From Verrucomicrobiota bacterium (GTDB taxonomy: Bacteria; Verrucomicrobiota; Verrucomicrobiia; Opitutales; Opitutaceae): 64,000 nt of DNA. Shown one piece after another: positions 1-9,007 of the stretch. The notes beneath the pieces are model-generated. The model was not told where the DNA came from. It ran no database searches and was given only the letters and a program-made list of their open reading frames with translations. How positions within the stretch are numbered: position 1 is the stretch's first letter; each line of letters begins with the position of its first letter. A program made the position numbers and the translations under genes. The DNA lies in NCBI GenBank assembly GCA_963205455.1, contig CAUJJL010000094.1:1-64000 (forward strand), read 5' to 3'.

Positions 1-1
1 C

Positions 2-1414
2 GATGCCAAGTCGGGCAAGACCTACGCCGTGGACGCGATGGACGAAGCAAGCCGTTCCCTTGCGCCTTCCGACTATCGAAAGAAGCCCGAGAAATCCCGG
101 TACGACGGATGGTCCGCAGTGTGCACGCCTGGACTTGCAGCGGGGCTGCATGCGGCCCATGAGCGCTGGGGAAAACTTCCCTGGAAGCAAGTCGTTCAAC
201 CCGCGATCAGACTGGCAGATTCCGGTTTCACCGTTCTTCCGAAGACGCGACTGCTCTTTGAGGAGCGCCTCGACAAACTGCGCGGAGGCGACGGCACCCT
301 CGCAACGATCTTCCTGCCGAAGGGAGAGCTTCCCGACATCGGCTCGCGGTTGCCCAATCACGAGCTTGCACGGACCATGGAGCTGCTGGCGCGGAACGGC
401 ACCAGCGGTTTCTACCGCGGACCTGTCGCCGATGCATTGGTGGAGGCATCGCGCAAGGGTGGGGGACAGCTCACCCACGACGATCTGGAGCATTATCAGG
501 CGCGCATGAATTCACCCATCGCGATTGATTTCGAGGGTTATCACATCCTTGGAGGACCACCCCCCTCGACGGGGGCCTCCCTCTTCATGACCATACTGAA
601 GGGGCTCGAATCTGAATCCTTGAAACCACCGCTTCGCACCGCAGCCAATATCGATCTGGTCGGCCGATTCTGGAGGGAGGCGCATGCGATGGTACAGCAG
701 GAGATTGGAGATTCACCGAAGTCGCGTGCTGCGTTCGATCGCATGGTCAGCCCCGGCGAAGTCGAAGCCCTTCGCAAACGGGCCCACGGCAAGCAGCGAA
801 AGGTCGCCCGGGTGCGGGAAATCGATTCCCTGCTCGCCTGCACAACCCATTTTGTCGTGGTGGATGCCGCGGGAAATGTCGTTTGCGCCACGCAGTCGCA
901 GAGCCTGCACTTCGGCGCGGGAGTAGCAACCGCGGGCGTGGTGATGAACGACTCGATGAGCAATTTCGCCTACAACGACTCCAAGAGCCCCAATGCCCTC
1001 GCTCCGGCCCGCCGTCCACGCAGCACGATTTCCCCGACGATCGTCCTGCGCCAGGGAACTCCGGTGCTCGCCCTCGGCATTCCGGGCTCTTCCCGTATCC
1101 CGACAGCGGTGCTCCAGGTGCTGATTGATCACCTTGTGTTCAAGCGCCCGCTCGAAGACGCCATAGGGGACACTCGCATCCACTGGTACAGTCCGTTGGA
1201 AAAATCCAAACCGGATGCCGTTGAAGCCGAGAAGTCACTGAGCCCTGAAGCGGTCCGAGGCCTCCAGGCGAGAGGCTGGCAGGTCAACCTGCCCGAGGAT
1301 CCCGGAACCGGTCGCCATTTTGGCGGAATCAATGCCATCGCAATCCAGCCCGATGGTACCCGAACAGGGTATGCCGATCCGCGGCGGACGAACGCCGCGA
1401 TAGGGGGCGATTAA
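2..1414 (+). CDS. ggt: Gamma-glutamyltransferase, 5' truncated by window edge
   Basis: This is the C-terminal part of a gamma-glutamyltranspeptidase, which cleaves or transfers the gamma-glutamyl group of glutathione and similar peptides in the periplasm. The frame is already open at base 2 and reads DAKSGKTYAVDAMD, a segment typical of the N-terminal half of the family, so the true start lies upstream. The autoprocessing site is visible as CTTHFVVVD. The expected nucleophile Thr is encoded at 842-844, which leaves a small subunit of about 190 residues. The loop PGSSRIP replaces the usual PGGSR. The C-terminal GYADPRR matches the family's GASDPR. It converges on a TonB receptor, with terminators between. 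Family assignment is secure; the substrate is inferred. Confidence 0.93.
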   Translation, partial: DAKSGKTYAVDAMDEASRSLAPSDYRKKPEKSRYDGWSAVCTPGLAAGLHAAHERWGKLPWKQVVQPAIRLADSGFTVLPKTRLLFEERLDKLRGGDGTLATIFLPKGELPDIGSRLPNHELARTMELLARNGTSGFYRGPVADALVEASRKGGGQLTHDDLEHYQARMNSPIAIDFEGYHILGGPPPSTGASLFMTILKGLESESLKPPLRTAANIDLVGRFWREAHAMVQQEIGDSPKSRAAFDRMVSPGEVEALRKRAHGKQRKVARVREIDSLLACTTHFVVVDAAGNVVCATQSQSLHFGAGVATAGVVMNDSMSNFAYNDSKSPNALAPARRPRSTISPTIVLRQGTPVLALGIPGSSRIPTAVLQVLIDHLVFKRPLEDAIGDTRIHWYSPLEKSKPDAVEAEKSLSPEAVRGLQARGWQVNLPEDPGTGRHFGGINAIAIQPDGTRTGYADPRRTNAAIGGD

Positions 1415-1478
1415 AAAACGGGGCAGCGCGCGACGCTTGCCCCGTCCTTTGGAAAGGCGACCGCAACAATCGGTCGCC
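1413..1478 (-). terminator. Tandem hairpin terminators between ggt and TonB receptor
   Basis: Two hairpins lie between the converging genes. The first has arms ACGGGGCA (1418-1425) and TGCCCCGT (1438-1445). On the minus strand it is followed by a run of six T, a classic intrinsic terminator for the receptor gene. The second has arms GGCGACCG (1456-1463) and CGGTCGCC (1471-1478) and is followed by TTT on the minus strand. The first hairpin could also end ggt transcription. Confidence 0.8.
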
Positions 1479-1487
1479 CTGGCTCGA

Positions 1488-4400
1488 TCAGAATCGCTTG
1501 GTGATCTGAACCGAATAAGTGCGCCCGCGCGCCATCAGGTTGTAGACGCCGGTTTCGTAGCCGCGTGAATCCGAAACCAGCGGAGGTGTTTCGTCGGTCA
1601 GATTCACGATTCCAAGCCGCACGGTCGTGTCATTCAGCCAGGAGTCGTTTCGCATGAAGCGATAGGAGACATTCGCATTGTAGCTGATCGAGTCCTCAAC
1701 GATGAATCGGTAGCTGTTGGCCCCATTATTGAACACGGGCCTGATGTACCCTGGTGAACCCAGCGATTCATAGGTGGTCTGCGAGGTCGTGGCACCGACA
1801 TCGGAATAGTTGCCGATGTAGTACGCCGAAAGCCCGGCGCTCCAATTGTTGCGCTTCCATGTGATCGTCGCGCTGCCGCGCCATTTCGGAGTCGCCCCAC
1901 CAACATTGGTCGAGTTGGTCCAGCGCAGTTCGGTGCGTGGGGCACCGTTGGACACGTACGTGTGGAAATCATTGAGATAGGTCCAGTTCGTGTTCAGGAC
2001 AAAACGTCCGATATCCATCTTTGGCAGGCGGTAGGTCGCATCAAAATCGAACCCGTTCACGAACTCCTGAGAGCGGTTGAAATAGGTCGTGCGGATGTAG
2101 TCGATGGCTCCGACAACCGCACGCTGATTGCCCGGAGGACGCGTGGCGTTGTAGGCGGCAAACGCATCGCGGTCGGCCTGCGTCACGGGCAGCCGCACAA
2201 TCGCGCTGTCGCCCTTGTAGGCGGCCGTCCCGGAGCCGAGGTCGATCTGCCCGATGCTCTGCCCGGCAGCCAGCGCCGCCTGGGTGGCAGCCTGGAGGGC
2301 TGCGTTGTCATCCGCGATCGAGCCGGAGGAGGCGATGACGTTGCGCTGGCGGATCTCCCAATAGTCGATGCCAAAGGAAAGCCCGCGAACCTTCGGCACG
2401 TCGATCACGATGCCGGCGGACTTGCCGCGCGACTCCTCAGGGTCGAGGTCCGGATTGCCCGAGGCTATGCTTCGGCGATTCGAGGCGCCGTCCGTAGGCT
2501 GGCCCGTGACGGTGCTGCGATAGGTGTCGGTTGAATTGGTGACGGTTCGGATGAGCGTGCCGGTGAAAAGCTGGGCGAGATTCGGTGCATGGAATCCCTC
2601 ATTGTAGGAACCGCGGATCAGTACGGACGGGAGCAACCTCCAACTGAATCCGTACTTGGGCTTTGTTGTGTCGCCGAAGTCCGTATAGTTTTCGTAACGC
2701 GCTGACGCTGAAATCTCGAAGGACTCCACCAGCGGCAGGCGATTTCCCTTGCCGACGAGCGGCAGCAGCGCCTCGACGTAGGCCGCTGTCACATGACGTT
2801 GGCCATAGGTGTCGGAATTCGGAGAGAAGCCGAGGAAGTCGTTTGAGCTGGGGTCGAGCCCTGAGCCCGGCGGATTCAGCCCGGCGAATGGCGGGCGCGT
2901 GTCGACATAGGCCTCGTAGCGATACTCGGATCCAAACGCGGCGCCGAGGGTATTTCCACCCCATAACTCAATGACGTCACCCGCGGCGCGGAAATCCAGG
3001 CTCCGCAATTGCGTGGTGCCTTCGCGGATGAACTTCGAGCGGAACGTGCGCTGCACGGATTCGGGATTGGTGTAGGGACCCGTGACGACGAGCGCGTTGT
3101 TCTGCACCGCAAAGGTGCGCGTGAACGGATTGAAGGCGAGAGCCGGGTCGGATTGGTTTATCGCCGCAATCAGCAGGCTCTTGCGGCTCGGCCCATTCTC
3201 TTCGTCCTCAACATGCGCCGAACTCCACAAGCCGGCGGCCTCCCAGGTCCACGAATCAAAGAACCGCCCGCGTATACCAGCGACGCCCCGATAAACCGAT
3301 GTCGTCACCTCCGCAGTACGGTCGGCAAGATCCGTCAGACGTTTGTTGGTGATGCGTACAGAGGCGGGTGTGCCCGTAAGTCGTGGTGTGCCGTCGGCAT
3401 TCGGGGCTCCGGTCGGGCTCCAGAAGCGTGTGCCGAACGGATTGTAGGGATTGGTGGGCGGAACGATGATGTCGCCATCGGTCGACTGGGTGATCCCATC
3501 GGGTTCACGAACTGTGATTGAGCGCGCCTCATACTGGGACCATTCCACGAATGCGGTGAGCTGGGAGCCAAGATCGTATTCCCCGTTGATGTACAAATTG
3601 CCTCGGGTAGTCTGCGGCTGGATGACGCGGTAGGTATTGTTGTTCCAATAGTAGGTCGACGTGAGGCCGGCACGCGAAGGACTCGACGTCTGGAATCCGA
3701 CGCCGCTGGCCGTCGGCACGAGGTAGAACTGCCCGCTCGTTGCGGCTAGGGATGACGGGATGCCGCTGGTGCGTCCTGTCTTGAAAACTCCATCGGTCAC
3801 CGTGCCCATGATGTAGTTGCCGAATTCGCTCGTTGCCGAGCGTGCATTGAAGGTGGTGTCCAACGAATTGTTCCACGGCGCAGGTGCACGAGCCGAATGA
3901 TCCGCTTCGCGCGAAAAGGCACGATCGCGGGCAAAAATCGGATCGCGGTCGTAGAGATCCAGCACCACCATGGCACGTCCGCGTCCATCGTGGAATTTCA
4001 GGCCATGGGTAAGCGTCGCCCTGGCCTCGCGGCCGTCTCCATCTTCCGTTTCACCATAGCGAAGCACGAGTTCCGTGCCGACGAAATTCCTGCGTGTGAT
4101 AGTATTGATGACCCCGGCAACGGCATCCGTGCCATATATCGACGATGCTCCATCCCTAAGAACTTCGACGCGATCGAGTCCGCGGTTGGGCAGCACATTG
4201 ACATTGGTGGAGAGGGTAGGAACACCGGCCTCGCCCTGGCTGATGGGGTGCGGGGGAAGCCGCCTGCCATTAAGCAGGATGAGCGTGTTGCTGGACGGGA
4301 TGCCGCGAAGCGAGATTGTGGCATTGTCGCCGCGGGCGGTGGCGCCCAGTGTCGCGGTCTCGTTTCCGGGAAGGCCCGTGACCTGCGGAAGCGCGGCGAG

Positions 4401-4661
4401 CAGGTCCGAGGTTTGTGATGCATCGCGCAGGTCGATTTCCTCGAGCGAGAACTCCGTGACGGGCAACGCCTTTTCGGACTCCAGGCGCTTGACGTTAGAA
4501 CCGGTTACGGTGAAGGCCTCCAGTTGAACGGTCTCATCGCCCGTGGGCTGCGGAGCCCGCTGGGCGGTGGCAATTGCGGCGCACGCCGCGAAGGCGCTGA
4601 ACTGGCTGATCAGTCTGAGCGCTCGAACAGGTGTGGTGTTAAGATGAGAACTCCAGGACAT
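1488..4661 (-). CDS. TonB-dependent receptor (outer membrane, 1057 aa)
   Basis: This is an outer-membrane active transporter. A signal peptide of about 33 residues ends near ATAQRA. Around residues 44-56 lies a TonB-box-like segment, ETVQLEAFTVTGS. The plug domain follows (about residues 60-200) with LRGIPSSNTLILLNGRR and VEVLRDGASSIYGTDAVAGV, which are plug signatures. The rest is beta-barrel sequence, and the last residues, YSVQITKRF, end in the aromatic residue expected of a final beta strand. The length fits the large receptors of Verrucomicrobiota and Bacteroidota. No SusD-like partner is adjacent. It shares long motifs with the receptor at 60442-63561, for example SPTGAPNADGTPRLTGTP. 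The substrate is unknown. Confidence 0.95.
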   Translation of the reverse strand: MSWSSHLNTTPVRALRLISQFSAFAACAAIATAQRAPQPTGDETVQLEAFTVTGSNVKRLESEKALPVTEFSLEEIDLRDASQTSDLLAALPQVTGLPGNETATLGATARGDNATISLRGIPSSNTLILLNGRRLPPHPISQGEAGVPTLSTNVNVLPNRGLDRVEVLRDGASSIYGTDAVAGVINTITRRNFVGTELVLRYGETEDGDGREARATLTHGLKFHDGRGRAMVVLDLYDRDPIFARDRAFSREADHSARAPAPWNNSLDTTFNARSATSEFGNYIMGTVTDGVFKTGRTSGIPSSLAATSGQFYLVPTASGVGFQTSSPSRAGLTSTYYWNNNTYRVIQPQTTRGNLYINGEYDLGSQLTAFVEWSQYEARSITVREPDGITQSTDGDIIVPPTNPYNPFGTRFWSPTGAPNADGTPRLTGTPASVRITNKRLTDLADRTAEVTTSVYRGVAGIRGRFFDSWTWEAAGLWSSAHVEDEENGPSRKSLLIAAINQSDPALAFNPFTRTFAVQNNALVVTGPYTNPESVQRTFRSKFIREGTTQLRSLDFRAAGDVIELWGGNTLGAAFGSEYRYEAYVDTRPPFAGLNPPGSGLDPSSNDFLGFSPNSDTYGQRHVTAAYVEALLPLVGKGNRLPLVESFEISASARYENYTDFGDTTKPKYGFSWRLLPSVLIRGSYNEGFHAPNLAQLFTGTLIRTVTNSTDTYRSTVTGQPTDGASNRRSIASGNPDLDPEESRGKSAGIVIDVPKVRGLSFGIDYWEIRQRNVIASSGSIADDNAALQAATQAALAAGQSIGQIDLGSGTAAYKGDSAIVRLPVTQADRDAFAAYNATRPPGNQRAVVGAIDYIRTTYFNRSQEFVNGFDFDATYRLPKMDIGRFVLNTNWTYLNDFHTYVSNGAPRTELRWTNSTNVGGATPKWRGSATITWKRNNWSAGLSAYYIGNYSDVGATTSQTTYESLGSPGYIRPVFNNGANSYRFIVEDSISYNANVSYRFMRNDSWLNDTTVRLGIVNLTDETPPLVSDSRGYETGVYNLMARGRTYSVQITKRF

Positions 4662-4824
4662 GCCCTAGGGAGACCAAAAAGTAGCCCCTTCGTCGACGCT
4701 CAAAATTTTGTCACCGAGGCCTGCCCCCACCGCACGCGGCGACAATCCGATCCTCGATGATTCGGCCCAACGCTTCCTGCGCTTGCCTGCTCCGATGTGC
4801 AGCCCTCATAACGTGAACCACCCG
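4662..4824. promoter_or_regulatory. Divergent promoter region with AT palindrome
   Basis: This 163-base spacer separates the divergent starts of the TonB receptor (-) and the SMP-30-like gene (+). It contains a perfect 10-base palindrome, CAAAATTTTG (4701-4710), in otherwise GC-rich DNA. It could be an operator or a shared promoter element. No convincing -35/-10 pair was found. Confidence 0.25.
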
Positions 4825-5910
4825 ATGTCCACCATGAAGCGATCCCCATTTGTCCGCATTTCTCTTTTTCCGCCCATCTCCAGCAGGATCAGTGCCCTGC
4901 TGCTCCTGACGGTGACATTCATGCTGTCCCTCGCGCGGGCGGAAATCATCGCTGTCGCGCCGGGGACGACCATCGGGCAGATCGATCGGTTCAGCCCGGC
5001 TGCGGGGAATCTGCTCGAGGACGGGGCGGTCATCGAAGTACTCGCATCCGGATTCACCTGGAGCGAAGGCCCGGTCTGGGTGCCATGGGACAATCAACTT
5101 GTCTTCAGCGATGTTCCTGAAAACAAGGCCTACCGCTGGAGGGAAGGTCATGGCGTGGACCTTTTCCTCGATCCCAGCGGAGCGAGCCACCGCGGACCTG
5201 ACATCTCCACGCAGGGCTCAAACGGCTTCGTAGTCCACAAGGGCAAAATCCTCCTCTGCCAGGTGGGCGACAGGCGTATTGCATCGCTGGATACAGAGGG
5301 AAAGACCTTCTCCACGATCGTCGATCGCTACGACGGCAAGCGGTTCAGCGCGCCGAATGACCTGTGCATCGACCGACGCGGGAACATTTACTTTACGGAT
5401 CCACCGTACGGCCTGGTTTCGGAAAAACAGCGCGAAATCCCGTTCAATGGCGTCTACCGCCTCGCACCGGACGGGCGAGTCACGCTGATCACGAGCGAAC
5501 TCGAGCGCCCCAACGGCATCGCCCTCTCCCCGGATGACAAAACCCTCTACGTCACGAATTCCCACGCCCCCAACCCGATCGTAATGGCGTTTGCACTGAC
5601 AAAGGAAGGAGCTGCCGAGGGGCCTGGCCGCGTCGTGCGTTCCGTAGCCGATCTCATCAAGAAGTACCCCAAGAAGGGTGCACTGGATGGCATGAAGGTC
5701 GACCAAGAGGGAAATCTCTGGATGGGTGGCGTTGCCGGAGTGGTCGTGGTCAGCAAGGAAGGTGTGCTGCTCGCCCACCTGGTGACCGGACACTCAACCG
5801 GCAACTGCTGCTTTGGCGGCCCGGATGGACGCACGCTTTTCATCACGTCGGACAACATGCTCTGCCGCGTCCGGACAAAAACACGCGACGGACATTTTGC
5901 CGCGAAATGA
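4825..5910 (+). CDS. Exported SMP-30/gluconolactonase-like protein
   Basis: This is a six-bladed propeller lactonase or esterase of the SMP-30/gluconolactonase/LRE family. From ATG 4825 it has 361 residues (ATG 4834 is the alternative). The frame is open upstream, but the hydrophobic segment ALLLLTVTFMLSLARA belongs to a Sec signal peptide that fits a start here, so the protein is probably periplasmic. The four metal-ligand positions of the family can be followed: E81 in WSEGP, N178 in APNDL, N230 in ERPNG and D288 in LDGMK. FTDPPYG is also a family signature. It may hydrolyse a sugar lactone; the true substrate cannot be read from sequence. It diverges from a TonB receptor, which may or may not be related in function. 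Confidence 0.88.
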   Translation: MSTMKRSPFVRISLFPPISSRISALLLLTVTFMLSLARAEIIAVAPGTTIGQIDRFSPAAGNLLEDGAVIEVLASGFTWSEGPVWVPWDNQLVFSDVPENKAYRWREGHGVDLFLDPSGASHRGPDISTQGSNGFVVHKGKILLCQVGDRRIASLDTEGKTFSTIVDRYDGKRFSAPNDLCIDRRGNIYFTDPPYGLVSEKQREIPFNGVYRLAPDGRVTLITSELERPNGIALSPDDKTLYVTNSHAPNPIVMAFALTKEGAAEGPGRVVRSVADLIKKYPKKGALDGMKVDQEGNLWMGGVAGVVVVSKEGVLLAHLVTGHSTGNCCFGGPDGRTLFITSDNMLCRVRTKTRDGHFAAK

Positions 5911-5920
5911 CCCGTTACAC

Positions 5921-5950
5921 AGGCGGCAAGACAGCAATGGTTGCCCGCCT
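5921..5950 (+). terminator. Weak hairpin after SMP-30-like gene
   Basis: AGGCGGCAA (5921-5929) can pair with TTGCCCGCCT (5941-5950) with one bulged G. It lies 10 bases after the stop codon. There is no T run, so it is a weak or factor-assisted terminator at best. The remaining spacer to the tRNA (5951-6112) shows nothing else. Confidence 0.35.
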
Positions 5951-6112
5951 CTGAAATCGAGCACAGCGCTGCTGAATCGACATCCGCATCCTGCCTCCTT
6001 TGGCAACGGCTAGACGGAAATGTGCAGGCACCACATGCCCAAACGGTTACAGAATGCATACGGTCGCTCGCCTGTTCCGCTCGGCACTGCGAATCCTCCT
6101 CAAGGTTTCAAA

Positions 6113-6189
6113 TGGTCGGGGCGGCGAGATTCGAACTCGCGACCTCCTGGTCCCAAACCAGGCGCTCTACCAGGCTAAGCTACACCCCG
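6113..6189 (-). tRNA. tRNA-Pro (anticodon TGG), CCA encoded
   Basis: On the minus strand the sequence folds as a full cloverleaf. The acceptor stem is CGGGGTG with CGCCCCG (one G-T pair), and the D arm contains TAGCTTAGCCTGGTAGAGC. The anticodon stem-loop CCTGG-TTTGGGA-CCAGG gives anticodon TGG, and the T arm is GCGAG-TTCGAAT-CTCGC. The discriminator is A (6116), and the 3' CCA (6115-6113) is encoded in the DNA. It should read CCA and, by wobble, other CCN proline codons. Confidence 0.96.
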
Positions 6190-6201
6190 TAATCTCCGGC
6201 G

Positions 6202-6230
6202 ACCTGAAGCCGACCGGCGCGCCATGTCAA
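6202..6230 (-). promoter_or_regulatory. Candidate promoter of tRNA-Pro
   Basis: On the minus strand a perfect -35 hexamer TTGACA (6230-6225) lies 17 bases before a poor -10 hexamer (TCAGGT, 6207-6202), which ends 12 bases before the tRNA 5' end. The position and the -35 box fit; the -10 box does not match well. Confidence 0.4.
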
Positions 6231-6344
6231 CGCGCATTCTCCTCGTGGCTCAGCCCTGTGAATAACCCGTTAGCAATATCAAGTCACTCTCTGCTTGCGT
6301 CAGCAGTGGGTTCAACCTAGATGGCTCACGCTCAATTTCTTTTC

Positions 6345-6869
6345 ATGGATACCATTTCTCGGGAAAATACCAGCTACCTTCCCCTTGCGGGCGTAGTTGT
6401 GGGAGTATTGGCGCTCGTGCTCGCGGCGATTGCCTTGGCCAAGGCCTCTTCGGCCAGCAAAACCGCGAACGAGCACGCTGCTCAGGTCGCGAAGATCGAG
6501 ACCATCGAGAATGAACTCCGCACCGCCACCGCGGGTTCCGAAAAAGCGGGGCGCGACATCACAGCTTTGCGCAACTCGATGCAAGGTGCATTCGACCAGG
6601 TTGCCCTCGAGCTCGGCAATGTGAAGGGCGAGCTGGCAAAGATTCAGGAGGCCGCAAAGGCCCCCCGCGCCGCAGCAGCCGCCGCTGCTTCGAAATCCGC
6701 CGGCCCTGTCGTGGCTGGCCCCGATGAATACATCGTCAAGAGCAACGACAGCGGTGCAAAAATCGCCCGCTCTCACGGCGTCTCCCTGGCCGACCTCATG
6801 GCCGTCAATCCGGGCGTCAACTGGAACCGCATCAAGCCGGGCGACAAGCTCAAGCTCCCCAAGAAATAA
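6345..6869 (+). CDS. Membrane-anchored coiled-coil protein with C-terminal LysM domain
   Basis: From ATG 6345 the protein has 174 residues; an in-frame ATG at 6321 would add eight. It starts with a short cytoplasmic segment and one transmembrane helix (VVVGVLALVLAAIALAKA). A heptad-rich region follows (about residues 30-100), then an Ala-rich linker. The end is a single LysM domain beginning at EYIVKSNDSG and containing IARSHGVSLADLMAVNPGVN and IKPGDKLKLP. LysM binds N-acetylglucosamine-containing glycans, so the protein probably links the inner membrane to peptidoglycan. No enzymatic domain is seen. It is transcribed alone and ends in a strong terminator. Confidence 0.85.
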   Translation: MDTISRENTSYLPLAGVVVGVLALVLAAIALAKASSASKTANEHAAQVAKIETIENELRTATAGSEKAGRDITALRNSMQGAFDQVALELGNVKGELAKIQEAAKAPRAAAAAAASKSAGPVVAGPDEYIVKSNDSGAKIARSHGVSLADLMAVNPGVNWNRIKPGDKLKLPKK

Positions 6870-6895
6870 TTCCGGGAGCCATTCCTTTTTTCCAG

Positions 6896-6929
6896 AGCCT
6901 CTTCGGCCTCGCGTCGAAGGGGCTTTTTT
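6896..6929 (+). terminator. Rho-independent terminator of the LysM gene
   Basis: A 10-bp stem pairs AGCCTCTTCG (6896-6905) with CGAAGGGGCT (6915-6924), with one T-G pair. The loop is nine bases and is followed by six T (6924-6929). It ends directly before a possible GTG start codon of the next gene at 6930. Confidence 0.9.
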
Positions 6930-6944
6930 GTGCTCATCGACGCC

Positions 6945-7526
6945 GTGAACAAACCCGATTCCGGACCGCTTCCCGCCTGGACCCGCGGCGCAACACGGGT
7001 GCTCGCCAAGACTCGCATTCTCGAACTGTGGGGAGTGATGTTCTCCCATCCGACTCGCAGTGAGGAGGGTGAATTCACGGTCATCCATACCCGCGACTGG
7101 GTCAACGTCGTCGCAACCACACCGGATCATCGCATGGTGCTCGTGCGCCAATTTCGGTACGGCATCAACGCGCCATCACTGGAAATCCCGGGGGGCATCA
7201 TCGAAGACGGCGAGGACCCCGTGCAGGCCGGCCTCCGAGAACTGAAGGAGGAAACCGGATTTGTGGGAACCCGCGCGCGCTTGCTGGGAAGCATAAACCC
7301 AAACCCCGCGATCCAGGACAACCGTTGCCACTTGATCTGGGTGGAGAATGCAACGCTACAGGAACAGACAGCCTGGGATGAACATGAGGAACTCGAAATC
7401 CTCACACTGCCGATCGACGAAACCTACAGGCGCGCCCGGGAGGGAGGACTCACCCATTCGCTGGTGCTGAATGGTTTGTTCCTGTTTGAACCCCATTGGG
7501 CAATGATGCGGGCTGAATCGCGGTAA
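6945..7526 (+). CDS. NUDIX hydrolase, ADP-ribose pyrophosphatase type
   Basis: This enzyme hydrolyses nucleoside diphosphate-linked substrates. The sequence carries a full Nudix box G-x5-E-x7-REL-x-EE-x-GF, seen as GIIEDGED...LRELKEETGF. The upstream LEIPGG and the N-terminal strand layout are typical of ADP-ribose or nucleoside-diphosphate-sugar pyrophosphatases. GTG 6945 gives 193 residues. GTG 6930 is also in frame, but it touches the T-tract of the upstream terminator, so 6945 is preferred. Neither has a good ribosome-binding site. The gene after it starts 49 bases downstream on the same strand. Confidence 0.88.
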   Translation: MNKPDSGPLPAWTRGATRVLAKTRILELWGVMFSHPTRSEEGEFTVIHTRDWVNVVATTPDHRMVLVRQFRYGINAPSLEIPGGIIEDGEDPVQAGLRELKEETGFVGTRARLLGSINPNPAIQDNRCHLIWVENATLQEQTAWDEHEELEILTLPIDETYRRAREGGLTHSLVLNGLFLFEPHWAMMRAESR

Positions 7527-7575
7527 GATTCACCCGTTTGACAGTTGGTGTGCCGATGATAGCCTGGTCTGACGC

Positions 7576-8838
7576 ATGTCCCACGCCGCCTCCGTATTCG
7601 CCAACACCCCTTCCGCTCTCGGAGTGGCATCGAATGGCAACCTTCCCTCGGAACTGGAAAAGGAAATCAGGGCGATTTACCAGCGGAGCCCATTGTATGA
7701 GAACAGGTTCCCTCTTCATTCAGATCCATTGCAATGGTCCTGCTATCGAGAAATCCCTGCTCTTTCCAAGAAGGAGATCGTGACCCGCGGGCATCGTGCG
7801 TTTTTTGCGGATTATCACGAAATTGAGCGAGGGCTGGCAGAGAAACGCTTCGAATACGAATCCACCGGCGGCACAACCCAGTCGCCCATGACCGTGATCA
7901 TGGAGGAGGGCTGGTGGAACGCCCAGACGGAGCGCGCCTACCAAGCATCTCCAATCCTCCGACAGTTTGCAGGTCGTCCCTATCGGAAGTGCGTCCTCGC
8001 TCCCGTCGGATGCTCCAGCAACCTCTGCCCATACGAGGATCACCCGTTTCCCAACCGCTATTTTGACGGCGTGGTCTACTTGAACCTGAGCAGCGATCCG
8101 TTCGTTTTCCTGGAGAGCGAATGGGACCGCATCGTTCTTGAACTCCAGGCGGTCAAGCCGGAGGTCCTCGAAGGGGAACCGGTCTATCTTTCCCTGCTCG
8201 CCCGGGCAGTGAAGAAGCGCGGCGTGAACGTGCCGAGCCTGCGCGCAGTGATACTCACGTATGGCAAGGCAAGCCGCCAGCACGGCCAGCGGATCGCCGA
8301 GCAGTTTCCGGTTCCGCAGGTTGACCTGTATGGCTCCACCGAAGCCGGCTACCTCTTTGTCGGCGAAGCCTTCAAGGACAATTCACAGGTCATCGATTCC
8401 AACGCCTTCATCGAGCTTGCCCCCTATCGGGGACTCACGGACATCTTTCAGATCTACGTCACGACGCGCGATCGCAAGGCCATGCCGCTGTTGCGCTATC
8501 ACACAGGGGATATCGTTCAGCGCTTCCCAACCGGATACCGGCTGCTGGGACGTGAGGGCAACCTCCACTTTAGGGCGGATGGATCGCTGCTGTCGCCGAC
8601 CGACATCGATGCCGCGCTTCCGCCGGGGTTTACCTGCTGGCATTACTCGCTCGTGCAGGCCACCGACACCCGCTGGGACTTTTACTACGTCGCGGACGAG
8701 ACGGCGGACCACGCGGTCCTGGAATCCGCGCTCGCCCGCTTGATCGGCGCCGACGCAAGGGTGGTTGCTTTCCGCAAGCGTTTCATCGCTCCGGCAGCCA
8801 GCGGGAAATTCGCGCTTCTCAAGCCGCTCGTGAAATAA
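7576..8838 (+). CDS. PaaK-like adenylate-forming enzyme
   Basis: This 420-residue protein belongs to the phenylacetate-CoA ligase/coenzyme F390 synthetase-like branch of adenylate-forming enzymes, which activate a carboxylic acid as an acyl-AMP. The Ser/Gly-rich ATP loop is present as ESTGGTTQSPM, and the family's YGSTEAG motif appears as DLYGSTEAGYLF. RYHTGDIV is the usual segment before the C-terminal subdomain. It is close to the length of the hypothetical adenylate-forming group and shorter in the C-terminal part than acyl-CoA synthetases. The acid substrate is unknown. Such enzymes often sit in lipid or polyene clusters; the ketosynthase/ACP genes of this window lie about 17 kb away. Confidence 0.8.
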   Translation: MSHAASVFANTPSALGVASNGNLPSELEKEIRAIYQRSPLYENRFPLHSDPLQWSCYREIPALSKKEIVTRGHRAFFADYHEIERGLAEKRFEYESTGGTTQSPMTVIMEEGWWNAQTERAYQASPILRQFAGRPYRKCVLAPVGCSSNLCPYEDHPFPNRYFDGVVYLNLSSDPFVFLESEWDRIVLELQAVKPEVLEGEPVYLSLLARAVKKRGVNVPSLRAVILTYGKASRQHGQRIAEQFPVPQVDLYGSTEAGYLFVGEAFKDNSQVIDSNAFIELAPYRGLTDIFQIYVTTRDRKAMPLLRYHTGDIVQRFPTGYRLLGREGNLHFRADGSLLSPTDIDAALPPGFTCWHYSLVQATDTRWDFYYVADETADHAVLESALARLIGADARVVAFRKRFIAPAASGKFALLKPLVK

Positions 8839-9007
8839 CCCGACCAGCGGAAACAGGGCCGGTCGTTCACCCGGCACCGCCAGCAAGCGGTCCTCACCGC
8901 CCAACCAAGCGGCGCATCCGAAGCCGTATAAGCCCGCCTTTCGCTTCTCCAGGCATTTAGGCAACCTAATATGGTTCGCCTGCGTCGAGGTGCCCAAGCC
9001 CGAGGCC

